From contig NC_065575.1 in NCBI RefSeq assembly GCF_937616625.2, positions 2,053,501 to 2,117,500 on the forward strand: 64,000 bases of DNA. Direction: 5' to 3'. A program made the translations under genes and the position numbers. This stretch comes from Mercurialis annua. Taxonomy: Eukaryota; Streptophyta; Magnoliopsida; Malpighiales; Euphorbiaceae. How positions within the stretch are numbered: position 1 is the first letter of the stretch; each line of letters begins with the position of its first letter. Below are positions 46,995 through 57,269 of the stretch, piece by piece. The notes under the pieces are model-generated. The model had not been told where the DNA came from, did not search any database, and saw nothing but the letters and a program-made list of their open reading frames with translations.

Positions 46995-48760
46995 TCATTG
47001 TTTGTTAGTAATAAAAAGGAAAAAAAAAATAGACCAAATTTTGGAATGTAAGTGATCAATTAAAGAAATTGTTTCTTTATCTTTTTCATTTTCGTCCACA
47101 GTAATCTTTAAATCGGAAACTGATTTTGTTTCCAATTTTTCAGAAACCGTCATAATTTTAAGTTGTTTCTCTAGCTCAAGAATTCTTGCTTGTTTTGTAG
47201 AAACTTCTTGTTCTATCCTCATATTTATCTCATCTTGTTTCTCCTTTGCTATCTGTTGTGTTTAATTATGCGTTAAAAAGTAACAACAAAAAGGAAATTA
47301 AAAGAGTTAACTGCGAATATGTGTTCGACATTTGACGTCTTTAGCAATTAAATCGCGACTTTTAAATTTTGACAAATTAATCATTAACTTTTATCATTTT
47401 TACAATTCAAAGCATAAAATCAATTCACAGTGAAATTGTACGGTAAAACATCACTATTTCAGTTTTATTCCCGCATACCATGTCACCGCCAACTTGTTTT
47501 ATGCATTGAATTGCAAAAATTATAAAGATTAACAATCAATTTGTCAAAATTTAAAAGTCGTGATTGACATTAGGTACTTATTTGCAATTAACCAAAAAAA
47601 GGCTGAAAATAGGTATCTATCGAGTTTCATAATGTACCGTTGATTGATAAGCCTTGTTGAGTGAAAATTCCAAAGATTTCTCCAATAACCGAGAACCAAA
47701 ATTTGAAATTCCAAAAATCGAACCGACCAAAAGTCGTCGGTTATTTCGGTTGGACATCTTGCTCATCCTGCAAAAGACAACAGACAAAGCTATCTTACTT
47801 GCCTAGACCATGCGCTTCTCAATAATTAAATCTCATTATTTTTAAAGCAAGAATGATTAACGGAATCATTAAATTCAATTTATATTTTTTAAACAACTAA
47901 CCTTAAAACTCTTTATTTTGGGTCAAATTATTCCATAATGGTATTTTAAAACACGTAAAATACGAAACGGAGGTGGGGAAGCAAAAGAGAAACTAGAAAA
48001 TTTCGTAATCGTTGTGATAAAATTATCCTAAATCTATTTTTTGCAATAAATATATAAATTATCGGATAATTTGACCTAAAAATGAAGAATTTTAGGGTTA
48101 GTTGCTTAAAAAGTACAAATTAGATTAAATGATCCTGTGTCATAAATTTAGGGGACGCATGACCTATTTTTCTTATTTGAATTATGTAAAGTACCTGAGC
48201 TGAACATTTGCTATTTGCTATTTGCTATTTTTGGTGTTTAAGCAATGTAATTGAATTACTGACTAATATGGTTCGGTTCTAATTTGTTTTGGTCAATTCG
48301 GTTTCAATTTTTGTTTAATTTTCGATCAGACCAATTTTGAGCAATCGGTAGCGGTTAGTTCGGTTTTAGGGTTAACCAACCCAATGCTCACCTCTCTAGA
48401 AAATTTTCAACTTGTCCATTAGCCTAAACTCAAAACTCCAGCAATAATTTTCGATAAGACCAATTTTGAGCATTCGGTAGCGGTTAGTTCGGTTTTAGGG
48501 TTTAAAAATATTTAGGCTTTCAGGTTTAGGAAATAGAATCACAAAAATAATAGTTCTAATTAAGAAGGTTAATAATGAGTACGCACCTGAGTATTTGAGT
48601 GTGAATTAGGAAAATAGTAGAAAGCACCAAAATCATGAAAAAAAAACTACAATCAACTCCAATTTTTGAGATATATCCGAAGATTTATCAATTTTTCAGA
48701 AACCTACTTTTCAAGTCCCTCTATTATTTCTTCATAATTCTCCCTTTCCCTCTGTAATTT
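46995..48760 (-). pseudogene. coiled-coil family copy C, broken
   Basis: Exon remains in family order on the minus strand. At about 48765-48600 an exon like copy B exon 3 (acceptor TTACAG, then RERENYEEIIEGLEK) hits a stop after 15 codons. At about 47695-47640 there is LEKSLEFSLNKAYQS ending at a GTACAT donor. At 47262-46995 there is a full equivalent of exon 4 (IAKEKQDEINMRIEQEVSTK, QARILELEKQLKIMTVS, VDENEKDKETISLIDHL), which runs into unrelated sequence instead of the IKKGIEIVLRLAD part. Between the pieces are unrelated repeats. A further 5' part, beyond a LINE insertion, lies at about 51800-52090. It cannot code a full protein. Confidence 0.65.
47290..47610. mobile_element. foldback element in copy C
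   Basis: The left part (AATTAAATCGCGACTTTTAA, TTTTGACAAATTAATC) is matched in inverse at the right (GATTAACAATCAATTTGTCA, AAATTTAAAAGTCGTGATT). The TIRs are about 90 bp. A related insert lies in the same intron of copy B (43790-43995). Confidence 0.7.
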
Positions 48761-48894
48761 ACGTAAAATTAACAATTTTGTTTTTTGATAATTGGAGAGG
48801 GGAGCATTTGTAGCAAATTAAACATTTGAGCTATAACTCGTTGGCTACGTAAAATTAATTGAATTCAAGAAAAAGAATGCCATAAATATAATTT

Positions 48895-48912
48895 AACAAA
48901 AAAGAATATCAT
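48895..48912. repeat. left target-site duplication of the LINE
   Basis: An 18-base A-rich stretch ending GAATATCAT, repeated exactly at 51788-51805 after the poly-A-like tail. It defines the insertion point of the LINE. Confidence 0.85.
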
Positions 48913-51787
48913 TATCATTAGTGTCTGATGAACATAATAATTTATTGCTTGCCCCTTTTACTGCTCGGGAAGTTAAAGACGCTTTGTTTGCTATGCATCC
49001 TGATAAATCCCCAGGACCGGATGGTATGAACCCCTCTTTTTATCAACGTTGTTGGAGTTTTATTGGTGCTGATATTACTAAAGAATGTCTGGATTATTTG
49101 AATAATTGTTCGCTGCCTCCTGCTTTGAATCGTACTACTATTGTCTTAATTCCAAAAAAAAAAGAATTACGAGTTCATGTCAGATCTTAGACCGATTTCT
49201 TTGTGCAATGTGATGTATAAACTCGTTTCCAAAGTGCTTGCTAATCGTCTAAAAGCTATTCTGCCATTTATCATCTCTGAATCCCAATGTGCTTTTGTTC
49301 CGGGTCGTATGATTACTGATAATATTATGGTTGCATATGAGTGCATGCATTATTTGAGACGTAAGCGTCAGGGAATTACGGGTTATGCTATCTTGAAAAT
49401 TGACATTAGTAAGGCGTATGATAGGCTAGAGTGGAATTTTCTTTTTGAGATGATGTTGGCTTTGGGGTTTCGTGCTAGGTGGATTGAACTCATTAGAATG
49501 TGTGTTACTACAGTCTCTTTTGATATTAGAGTTGAAGGTGGTGATATTGGCCCAATTATTCCTCATCGTGGTCTTCGTCAAGGTGATCCTCTGTCCCCTT
49601 ATTTATTTATCATTTGTTCTGAAGGCCTCTCTGTTGTGTTGCGTTATAAGCTGGAAATTGGTGCTATTCATGGTATGAAAATCTCTCGTTCTGCTCCGAT
49701 TGTGAGTCACCTTTTCTTCGCAGATGATAGTCTTTTGTTCTTTAAGGCGAATGCAGTGGAGTGTGGTGAAATATTACATATTCTTGAGATTTATCGGCAA
49801 GCTTCAGGGCAGGCAATCAATTTTGACAAGTCTTCTATTCAGTTCAGTTCAGTCCAAATGTCCAAACTAAAGTTCAACATTATCTCCAACAAATTTTTCA
49901 AATTGGAACTAATGGAGGTCACAACAGATATCTGGGGCTGCCTGCTTTTGTGGGTAGAAATAAAAAGGAGATCTTTTCTTTCATTAAAGACAGAGTTTGG
50001 CAGAAAATTCAAGGATGGAAAGGCAAGTTCATTTCACGTGCGGGTAAAGAAATTCTTCTCAAATCTATTGCTCAATCTATGCCTAATTTTGCCATGAGTG
50101 TTTTTATGTTACCGCTAGATTTGTGTGATGCTATTGAGAAAATGATGAATAGTTTCTGGTGGGGCTCGGGCCGTAGGGGTAATAAAGGTATTAATTGGAT
50201 GGCTTGGGATCGTCTATGTATTCCAAAACCTGCTGGAGGTATGGGTTTTAAAAAGTTGCACAATTTTAACTTGGCCTTATTGAATAAGCAAGCTTGGAGA
50301 CTTATTTCAAAACCCGACACTCTTGTTTCTAAATTATTGAAAGCGAGATACTATCCAAATTCTGATTTCTTAAACGCTTCTTTGGGTTCTAACCCAAGTT
50401 TGATTTGGCGTAGTATTCATGGTACTCAAAATTTATTGAAGGATGGTTGTAGAGTTAGAGTTGGTACAGGTACCTCTGTATCGGTTTGGAAGTCTCCTTG
50501 GCTTCCTGACCCTCTTAATCCGTATCCTAATTCGGAGGTTATTCCGGGAATGGAGTCCATTTCAGTGTCAAATCTTATGTGTTTTTCTCCTAGAAGGTGG
50601 GATGTTGATATTTTGAATAACCTGTTTAATGTTAGGGATCGCAATTTGATTTTAAACATTCCTTTAACTTCAAGAGACGTTCATGATCAGTGTATTTGGA
50701 GACATGACTCTAAGGGATGTTTCTCAGTCAGAAGTTGTTATCGGGCAAGTATGGCTCAGTTTTGGAATAGTCTAAGTAATGTGAATAGTTCTGTGTGGAT
50801 GAAAATTTGGCATTGTAAAGTTCCTCCAAAAATTAAAGACTTTGCTTGGAGAGCTTTAGCTAATTGTTTGCCAACATTACAAATGTTAAGAACTAGAAGA
50901 GTTCAAGTTTTGAATTTATGTCCAGTTTGTAAATCTCATGAAGAAACAGTATTTCATATTCTTGTTTCGTGTCAATTTGCTGTCAGAACGTGGTCCTATA
51001 TTTGTCTCTTGGATTGCAATTCTGTCACTAATTTGCAGGATTGGTTGCATTTGATTTTTCAAAACCTTGATAATGATACTGTTTCGTTAGCATTGATTTT
51101 GTGTTGGGCTCTTTGGAAATTGAGGAATGATATTGTGTGGAATAATAAATTCTATAGTCCGAGACAAGTGGCTAATTTTGCAGGAAACCAGTTGTTTATA
51201 TGGAAAGATGCTAATTTAAAAGAGTCCAGCTCTGAATTTGTGGGTTTAGTACAGGAAAATGGTTTGGTTAAACGGCAAGTTCCAAATCATGGTTTCATAA
51301 AGGTTAATGTTGATGCAGGTCTTTCAAATGGTGATTATAAAACTGGTTTTGGAATGGTTGCAAGAGATTGGCATGGTGGGTTTATTGCGGGTCAAGCTTT
51401 ATCTGTGAATGGTCTTTTTAATGTTGCTACTGCAGAAGCTTTGGGAGTCAGAGAAGCTTTAAGTTGGATTAAAAAATTAGCTTGGTCACATGTTTGTGTT
51501 GAGATGGATTCCATGATTGTTTTTACTGCTCTAACAGCCAATGTGAAAGATGATTCAAGTTTTGGTATTATTATTGAAGATTGTAGGTCTTTATGTAATG
51601 ATATTTTTGAAATTTATTTTTCATGCGTTAGACGATCTGTGAATAGTTGTGCCCATTTGTTAGCTCGGGCAAGCTTTTCTTTGACAGGTCCAAATTTATG
51701 GGTTAATCAACCTCCAGATTTTATTTCGGATGTATTATGTTCTAATTGTTCTTAATGAAATTATTATGTGTTTCAAAAAAAAAACAA
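48913..51787 (+). mobile_element. 5'-truncated L1-like LINE with 18-bp target duplication
   Basis: About 2.9 kb, bounded by an exact 18-bp direct repeat and ending in an A-rich tail. It keeps only the C-terminal half of the LINE protein; endonuclease and ORF1 are absent. Seen in order: MHPDKSPGPDGMNPSFYQRC (pre-RT), LKIDISKAYDRLEW, GLRQGDPLSPYLFIICSEGL, catalytic FFADDSLLFF, WKGKFISRAGKEILLKSI, zinc knuckle CPVCKSHEETVFHILVSC, and an RNase H domain (VNVDAGLSNGDYKTGFGMVA, then VEMDSM and CAHLLARA). Two frameshifts break it: one in the A-run near 49155-49168 and one near 49890-49930. Otherwise the frames are open over 2.8 kb, so insertion is fairly recent, into coiled-coil copy C. Opposite orientation to that gene. 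Confidence 0.93.
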
Positions 51788-51799
51788 AACAAAAAAGAA

Positions 51800-52095
51800 T
51801 ATCATAATGTTACGATTGATTCATCAGACAAAATTGAAAAAAGAAAAATTGTGAAATATCGAACTGTTGTACGGTATTAAATTGCCTGGAAATCGTCTTT
51901 GATTATCATGGAGATTTGTAGAATTTAATCTTATCTTATGGTGTATAATTCGGATATTATGAAACTTATTAATTGAATTTATATTGAAGAGAGTAGAAGA
52001 ATGTTTTGAAAATATAATAGGCATAATAGAGAGTGGTGTTTCAGCTTCTATAAGAGTCTCAAGGTGTTTCAAATTCAAATACTAACATTCATTGG
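51800..52095 (-). pseudogene. 5' part of coiled-coil copy C
   Basis: Directly outside the LINE the minus strand resumes family sequence: an exon end like SDESI before a GT (51835-51815), and farther upstream a leader-like stretch. It shows that the LINE split a family member. No start codon in frame with the rest could be fixed. Confidence 0.45.
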
Positions 52096-52215
52096 TATTA
52101 TATATACTGCCGATTAATTTACTTTTATTTTAAGATTTTAAGTTTTCCTGCACTTTCTCAACAACCAAACATAACTATAAATTTAAAGTCTTCTTAAAAA
52201 ACAAAATTAAGCTAA

Positions 52216-53180
52216 GGGTGGGGATTTTTGCACTCCACCAATTGATAATTGGACTCCACTTTCATTTTTTAAATTTATAAATGACTTTGTTGCCCTTAAT
52301 AATCACTTGTCTTCATTTTTTGATAGTACTTGGCTTTCATTTTTTAGAATTCTAAAATTGTTCACTTTTAAATTTTTTAACACTTTATTTTTTGAGCTCT
52401 TTAATTTTAAATTATTATTCTTCTAAGTAACTTCTTATTTTTCAATAACTCTATTTATTTTTTTGATTTTAATTTATCTATCTATTTTAAAGTGTTGTTT
52501 TAGAAAAATATCGACAATTTAGTAAAAAAACTAAAAAAAATATTCACCTTTTATACTTTATATATAATATTATATGATATATTTAACTACTTTGTATAAT
52601 AAAATGTAATATATTTTTTTTTAAAAACACATATTTTTATATATGTTCTCGTATATTTATGAGATTACTTAATATATTACCTATATATTATATTCATTAT
52701 ATTCCATAGATCTAGTGTAATAGGGTTATAAATTATTAATAAAAAAATACCTAAATGAATTTGTATGATTTTCTTTATGTATAAATAAATGTAAGTATCT
52801 ACATTAAATTTTTAAAGCAATTCCAAGAGTGTAATTTATAAATAAACCACAAGTATTTATAAAATACCTGAATGATAAGAAAGTTTTAAATAACTCTATA
52901 AAAATTAAATATTAAATTTTTCAAATTAAAGTTTTCCATATTGAAGTATAATTGTTATTTTTTGCTTATGAATTAGTATTTTGTTGTAAATATAATGATA
53001 GTAAGAAATTTTAGGCAAAAACATTTTGGGCAAAAACAAATGCACTGAAACTAGTTAGAATATTAATTAAAGTAATCTGAAATATTAGAAAATAAATGAT
53101 TTTTAGTAAGGGATAACAAAGTAATTTGCAGTTAAAATTGGAGTGCAATTATAAACGAGGGAGTGCGAAAATCGCTACCC
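52216..53180. mobile_element. foldback element, about 965 bp
   Basis: The left end reads GGGTGGGGATTTTTGCACTC and the right end is the inverse of GGGTAGCGATTTTCGCACTC. Complementarity continues weakly through ATAATTGGACTCCA. Both flanks contain GCTA(A), a possible short target duplication. Non-coding. It ends about 30 bp from the stop codon of copy A. Confidence 0.65.
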
Positions 53181-53210
53181 GCTAGCTAAACTATACTATC
53201 ATTGATCTGA

Positions 53211-54429
53211 TCACTGTTTTAAAAACCGACCCCGTGCCCTAACAGGTAAAGCTGCTGGTTCCCGGTTTAATCGGTTCAACAACCGATTCGGCACGCCAAT
53301 TCGGTCTTCGAGTTTACTGATTCTTGCTTGTTTCACTGTCATCTCTTCTTTTAGCCCACCGATTTGGTCTTCGAGTTCACAGATTCTTGTTTGTTTCACA
53401 GCCACCTTTTTCTCTAGCACGCCGAATTGGTTTTCGAGTTCAACGATTCTTGCTTGTTTCATTGTCATCTCTTCCTTTAGCCCACCGATTTGGTTTTCGA
53501 GTTCACTGATTCTTACTTGCTTCACAACCACCTCTTTTCCTAGCCCGACGATTCGGTCTCCGAGTTCACCGATTCTTGCTTGTTTCACAGCCCCCTTTTT
53601 CTCTTTCCCACCGATTCGTTCTTCAAGTTCACCGATTCTTGCTTGTTTCGCTGCCACCTCTTCCTCTAGGGCACCAATGTTTTCTTCAAATTTCTTTTTT
53701 TCCCTCTAAAACAATAATTACATAATACACATAAACATATTTAGTACGTACCATAGTAATTAAATATATAGGAAATCATTTAAAATAAAATAAAATACAT
53801 ACCACAAATTCATCAACCAATTGCATTGCAATATCCAAAGATTTCTCCATTTCCTGTAGGCGTTCTTCTAGTTTTTCCCTTGCCTTCTGTTGTGTATGTA
53901 TATAATATATAATCAGAATTAGTAACTTAGGTTACAAAAATAAAATAAAAAAACATTATATTATACACATACAATTGAATCTTCAGCCAATCTCAGTGCA
54001 ATTTCCAAAGATTTCTCCAGCCTCCCACGTACAATCTCGTTTTCTCTGCTATATAAATAATTAAACATTATTATTTTATATTCTATAAAGAAATATTATG
54101 ACTTAAGAGAGAAAAAAATCAGAAAAATAGCGGTACCATTGAATCACAAGCTATTTTCAATGAAATTTCCGAAGATAATTTCTCAAACATTTGATTTTCT
54201 TGTTTCTCTACAACATTTTGATCCAGCCCTAGTAGTGATAGTGTTTCTTGATTTTTCTCTTTGGCCATCTGCATTTTACAAAGATAAAATGAACAAAAAC
54301 AATCACTATATATACTGTTTGATGTGAATATTCACGAAAGAGATTAAAGAAATTTGAATAAGACAGATTTAATTTTACCATTGATTCATCATCTTCTGAG
54401 CAAGATAAAACTTCCCAGGAATTATCCAT
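53211..54429 (-). CDS. small coiled-coil protein, tandem family copy A
   Basis: Not a family I recognise. Exons: 54429-54379 (MDNSWEVLSCSEDDESM), 54268-54137 (MAKEKNQETLSLLGLDQ to KIACDSM), 53886-53803 (KAREKLEERLQEMEKSL to LVDEF), 53705-53211. All are GT-AG and in whole codons, giving 253 residues. The last exon holds six 21-residue repeats (KQARIxELExxIG type). A further exon-like block at 54047-53973 (ENEIVRGRLEKSLEIALRLA) cannot be joined in frame: the only AG leaves one extra base, and including it meets a stop. Either it is skipped or the gene is a recent pseudogene. The C-terminus (NRLLNRLNREPAALP onward) is coded by a GGTTCAACCGG-type repeat and is probably not ancestral. A TATA-like CTATAAATATAT lies about 50 bases upstream of the ATG, near 54475. 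Confidence 0.5.
53285..53665 (-). repeat. 63-bp coding minisatellite (six units)
   Basis: Six tandem 63-bp units inside the last exon of copy A, each coding 21 residues (three heptads). The unit core is KQARIGELEERIGG or close variants, with units differing mainly in the linker (KEKKGAV, LGKEVVV, LKEEMTM, LEKKVAV, LKEEMTV). The preserved frame and heptad pattern through all six units argue that it was expanded as a coding repeat. Confidence 0.9.
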
Positions 54430-54464
54430 GCTCTTTTGACAGAATAAGAAAATAAAAATGTCAA

Positions 54465-54480
54465 GATATATATTTATAGA
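54465..54480 (-). promoter_or_regulatory. possible TATA box of copy A
   Basis: The minus strand reads CCTCTATAAATATATA, a good TATA box about 40-50 bases upstream of the ATG at 54429. This would leave a very short leader, so the true start could lie elsewhere. Confidence 0.5.
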
Positions 54481-54834
54481 GGCACGAGAAGGAGGTAGAT
54501 GTTTGGGCTTCTAGGGTCTAAGTTCAATGCATGCAATTTAAAATGATCAAGAGTGTATTAATGATGATGTCTCTTCATCTTCTCTGTAATTTAAAGTTCC
54601 AATACATCTGATAAAAAAAAAAGTATTTTTTGCTCCAATTTTTAAGTCAACTTTTATTATCGTTCTCTTCTTTTCCAAACTAGTAATACTACCACAATTG
54701 GTTTTTCTAATTTGTTTTGACTTTTAAGTCTTAACCAGCCTATTTTAATTAGGTTAAAATTATTATTAATTGTTTAAATTAGAATAAAATTATTGAGCAT
54801 AAAATTTAACCATAGCGTATCTCAGAATTTAGGT

Positions 54835-55190
54835 CTCAAAAAATACCAAATCTTTGAGATTTTTGTCAGTTATGACCAAATCTTTCAAAATTTGTAAATA
54901 TAACCCGTTTTGCCAAATTATGTTTATTTTATAGCCAAATTTGAATCAAACTAATTTTTTTTTCCAACATGACAACATTGTATATAAGATTTAATCATAA
55001 TAAAATATCAAACATTAGCGTGTTTTATCATAATAAAAAGTTTAATCACAGTAAAAAAAAACCAAATCGATTCAAAAATGGCTATAAAAAAAACATAATT
55101 TGTCAAAACGAATTATATTTGCAAATTTTGAAAGTTTTGGTCATAACTGATAAAATTTTCAAAGATTTGGTATTTTTTGAGGATTTACAC
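54835..55190. mobile_element. foldback MITE, about 355 bp
   Basis: Inverted arms of about 90 bp: CTCAAAAAATACCAAATCTT, CAGTTATGACCAAA, TTTCAAAATTTG and ATATAA at the left, with the same order in inverse at the right. AT-rich centre. No target duplication could be fixed. It lies between copies A and D of the coiled-coil family. Confidence 0.8.
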
Positions 55191-55244
55191 TTAAAAAATA
55201 AAAACAATCTAGCTCAGCAATTCTTTCTCTATCTCGTTGGATGA

Positions 55245-55620
55245 TTCTTGCACATTTGCCTCAGAGATCTGTCTCTAGCTCACCAATAATTCTTACTTCA
55301 TTTTCCTCAAGCTCAGCTATTCTTGAATTTTTCATAATCACCTCGTTTTCTAACTCACCAATTCTTACTTCATTTTCCTCAAGCTCAAGCGATTCTTGAA
55401 TTACTATCACATAGTAATATTATCACAAATAGTTAACATTTTCTTGATTATTATAGCTTCAATAATTCAAGAAACATTGTAGGCAACGATTTATCGGCCA
55501 ACCTTAGTGCAATTTCAATGGATTTCTTTACCTCAATTAAAGAAATTGTTTCTTCATCTTTCTCTTTAGAATCCATCTTAATTTCTAGTTGCTTCTTTAG
55601 CACTATTAGCAGCAAACATA
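55245..55620 (-). pseudogene. coiled-coil family copy D, 3' fragment
   Basis: The minus strand reads KMDSKEKDEETISLIEVKKS followed by IEIALRLADKS (55595-55480), the counterpart of copy B exon 4. After an interruption it reads LELEENEVRIGELENEV and SRIAELEENEVRI, then a stop near 55270. The second part is a two-unit relative of the copy A repeat. The 5' exons are missing, and an (AT)n tract starts 60 bp upstream. Confidence 0.6.
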
Positions 55621-55676
55621 TTTGCTACTAATTCTAGTATTTTTTATAGTGAATCCACAACAATAAACTAAAAAAC

Positions 55677-55678
<2 letters not shown>

Positions 55679-55763
<85 letters not shown>
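55679..55763. repeat. (AT)n microsatellite
   Basis: About 84 bases of uninterrupted AT dinucleotide, directly upstream of copy D. The translated Tyr-Ile frame across it is meaningless. The true length may differ because such tracts are error-prone in assembly. Confidence 0.97.
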
Positions 55764-55764
<1 letters not shown>

Positions 55765-55837
55765 CGCTAAAATAGAGGAAACTAAATGGAGCAAATTTGT
55801 TCTTTATTTTTTATTAAAACTATCTAATTTTAAATTG

Positions 55838-57267
55838 GGACATTGACAAAACAAATCTCAATGTTTCATCTTTTTAGTGATTTAATCCCAACATTCAAAA
55901 CGTTACGAAACAAATCATAATCTTTCTAATTTTTACAAATTATAGTCCGATTTCAATTTCCCGCCAATTTTTGCATATGTTGACTACCAGAGAGCCAGAT
56001 CACTTTAAAAAAAGCTTAATTTAGTCCCCCAACTATTCACATAACTTAAAAAAAAATTATTTCTACCCTCTTCTAGAACCACCATCCACCCTTCCACCAG
56101 ACCACCTCTCCCGCTGGAACACTTTCTTGCTGCCAGAGAAGCAAATCCAGTTTTGCATGGGTTACCAATGTTAGATAATGCAAATAATTATACGAGTCAC
56201 GTATTATGTCAAATATAATTACAGTAGAGAAATCCCTAGAAAAGATCGGAGGGTCACAAGCGGACCGCTTAAGTACCGACCTTCTTAGACAGAATTTAAT
56301 TAAATGTAATTAACCGCATAATACGACTTGCTATATTTTGCATTAACAAGACATCATTAACGTAAACCTAAGGATCTTTAAAATTAAATAATTTGATGAT
56401 ACCGTAAATAAATATTGTAGAAGACTTACTAGAATTTCCAAGAGCATTATCGCTTGAAGCCATTAACGAGAAATTGATTTCTCTCCCTTAACCCGTAATT
56501 TCTTAATCACACTCTTAGATGGAATTAGAGATGTGTTTTGGTGTGGTAGAGAGAGGACCAATTTCCATCCTTTGTATAGATATTTCAATTCAATCCGGTA
56601 CGTCCATCACGTAACCAAATCAATGGTTGAGATTAATCTACTTAATTAATTTTTTATTAATTTAATTGGACCAAAATAGGTGTCAAATTAATAGTTTAAA
56701 TGCATGACACATAATACCTAATGTGTCATATTAAGCCATAATACATTGTTTATTTGACACATATATTCTATATTTTTATTTAATCATAAAAACATATAAT
56801 ATTTCTAACAACCAAGACAAAAAATTCTTCTTCCTCTCGTAACTCTTCGTCTGGTAACCCATATGAAGAAGATAGTCCTTCTTTTGGGTTACCTAGATCC
56901 TTCTTCGTCTTTGTAACCCACAAAGACATTTTCCGGCAGTATGAAGGAGGTTCGACGGTTGGGAGGTTGTGGAGGCTATTGGTGGTTGTAGAAGAGGGTA
57001 TAAATAAAAGAAATATACTATTTTTGTATTTGTTAAAATTAAGCGCAAAGTTGGGGGAGTGAGTTGGACTTTTTTTGAAGTGATGTGGCATTAATTGTGT
57101 GGGGTAGGATAATTCCGGCTGCCACATATATAAAAAATGACCCGGAAATTGAAATTGGAATATAATTTGCAAAAATTGGAAAGGTTATGATTTATTTTGT
57201 AACGTTTTAAATATTGCGATTAAATCACTAAATAGGTGAAACGTTGGAATCCATTTTGCCAATATCC
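55838..57267. mobile_element. 1.4-kb foldback element (Mutator-like)
   Basis: The left arm (GGGACATTGACAAAACAAAT, TTTAGTGATTTAATCCCAA, AAACGTTACGAAACAAATCA, TTTCAATTTCCCG) is matched in inverse at 57110-57267 over about 135 bp. The flanks TTTTAAATT and TTTTAAAAT differ at one base and could be a 9-bp target duplication. The inner 1.1 kb is non-coding, with a pyrimidine-rich part at 56040-56130 and TTCTTCGTC repeats near 56800-56930. Confidence 0.75.
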
Positions 57268-57269
57268 CT

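Noticed and set aside
48921..51755. LINE proteins as active genes
   Set aside because: Two frameshifts and loss of the endonuclease and ORF1 make it a dead-on-arrival insertion, so it is listed as a mobile element.
53211..53665. CRISPR-like array
   Set aside because: The 63-bp periodic repeats are coding, contiguous without spacers and in a plant gene; not CRISPR.
55606..55794. Minus-strand frame coding repeated Tyr-Ile
   Set aside because: It is only the translation of the (AT)n microsatellite.
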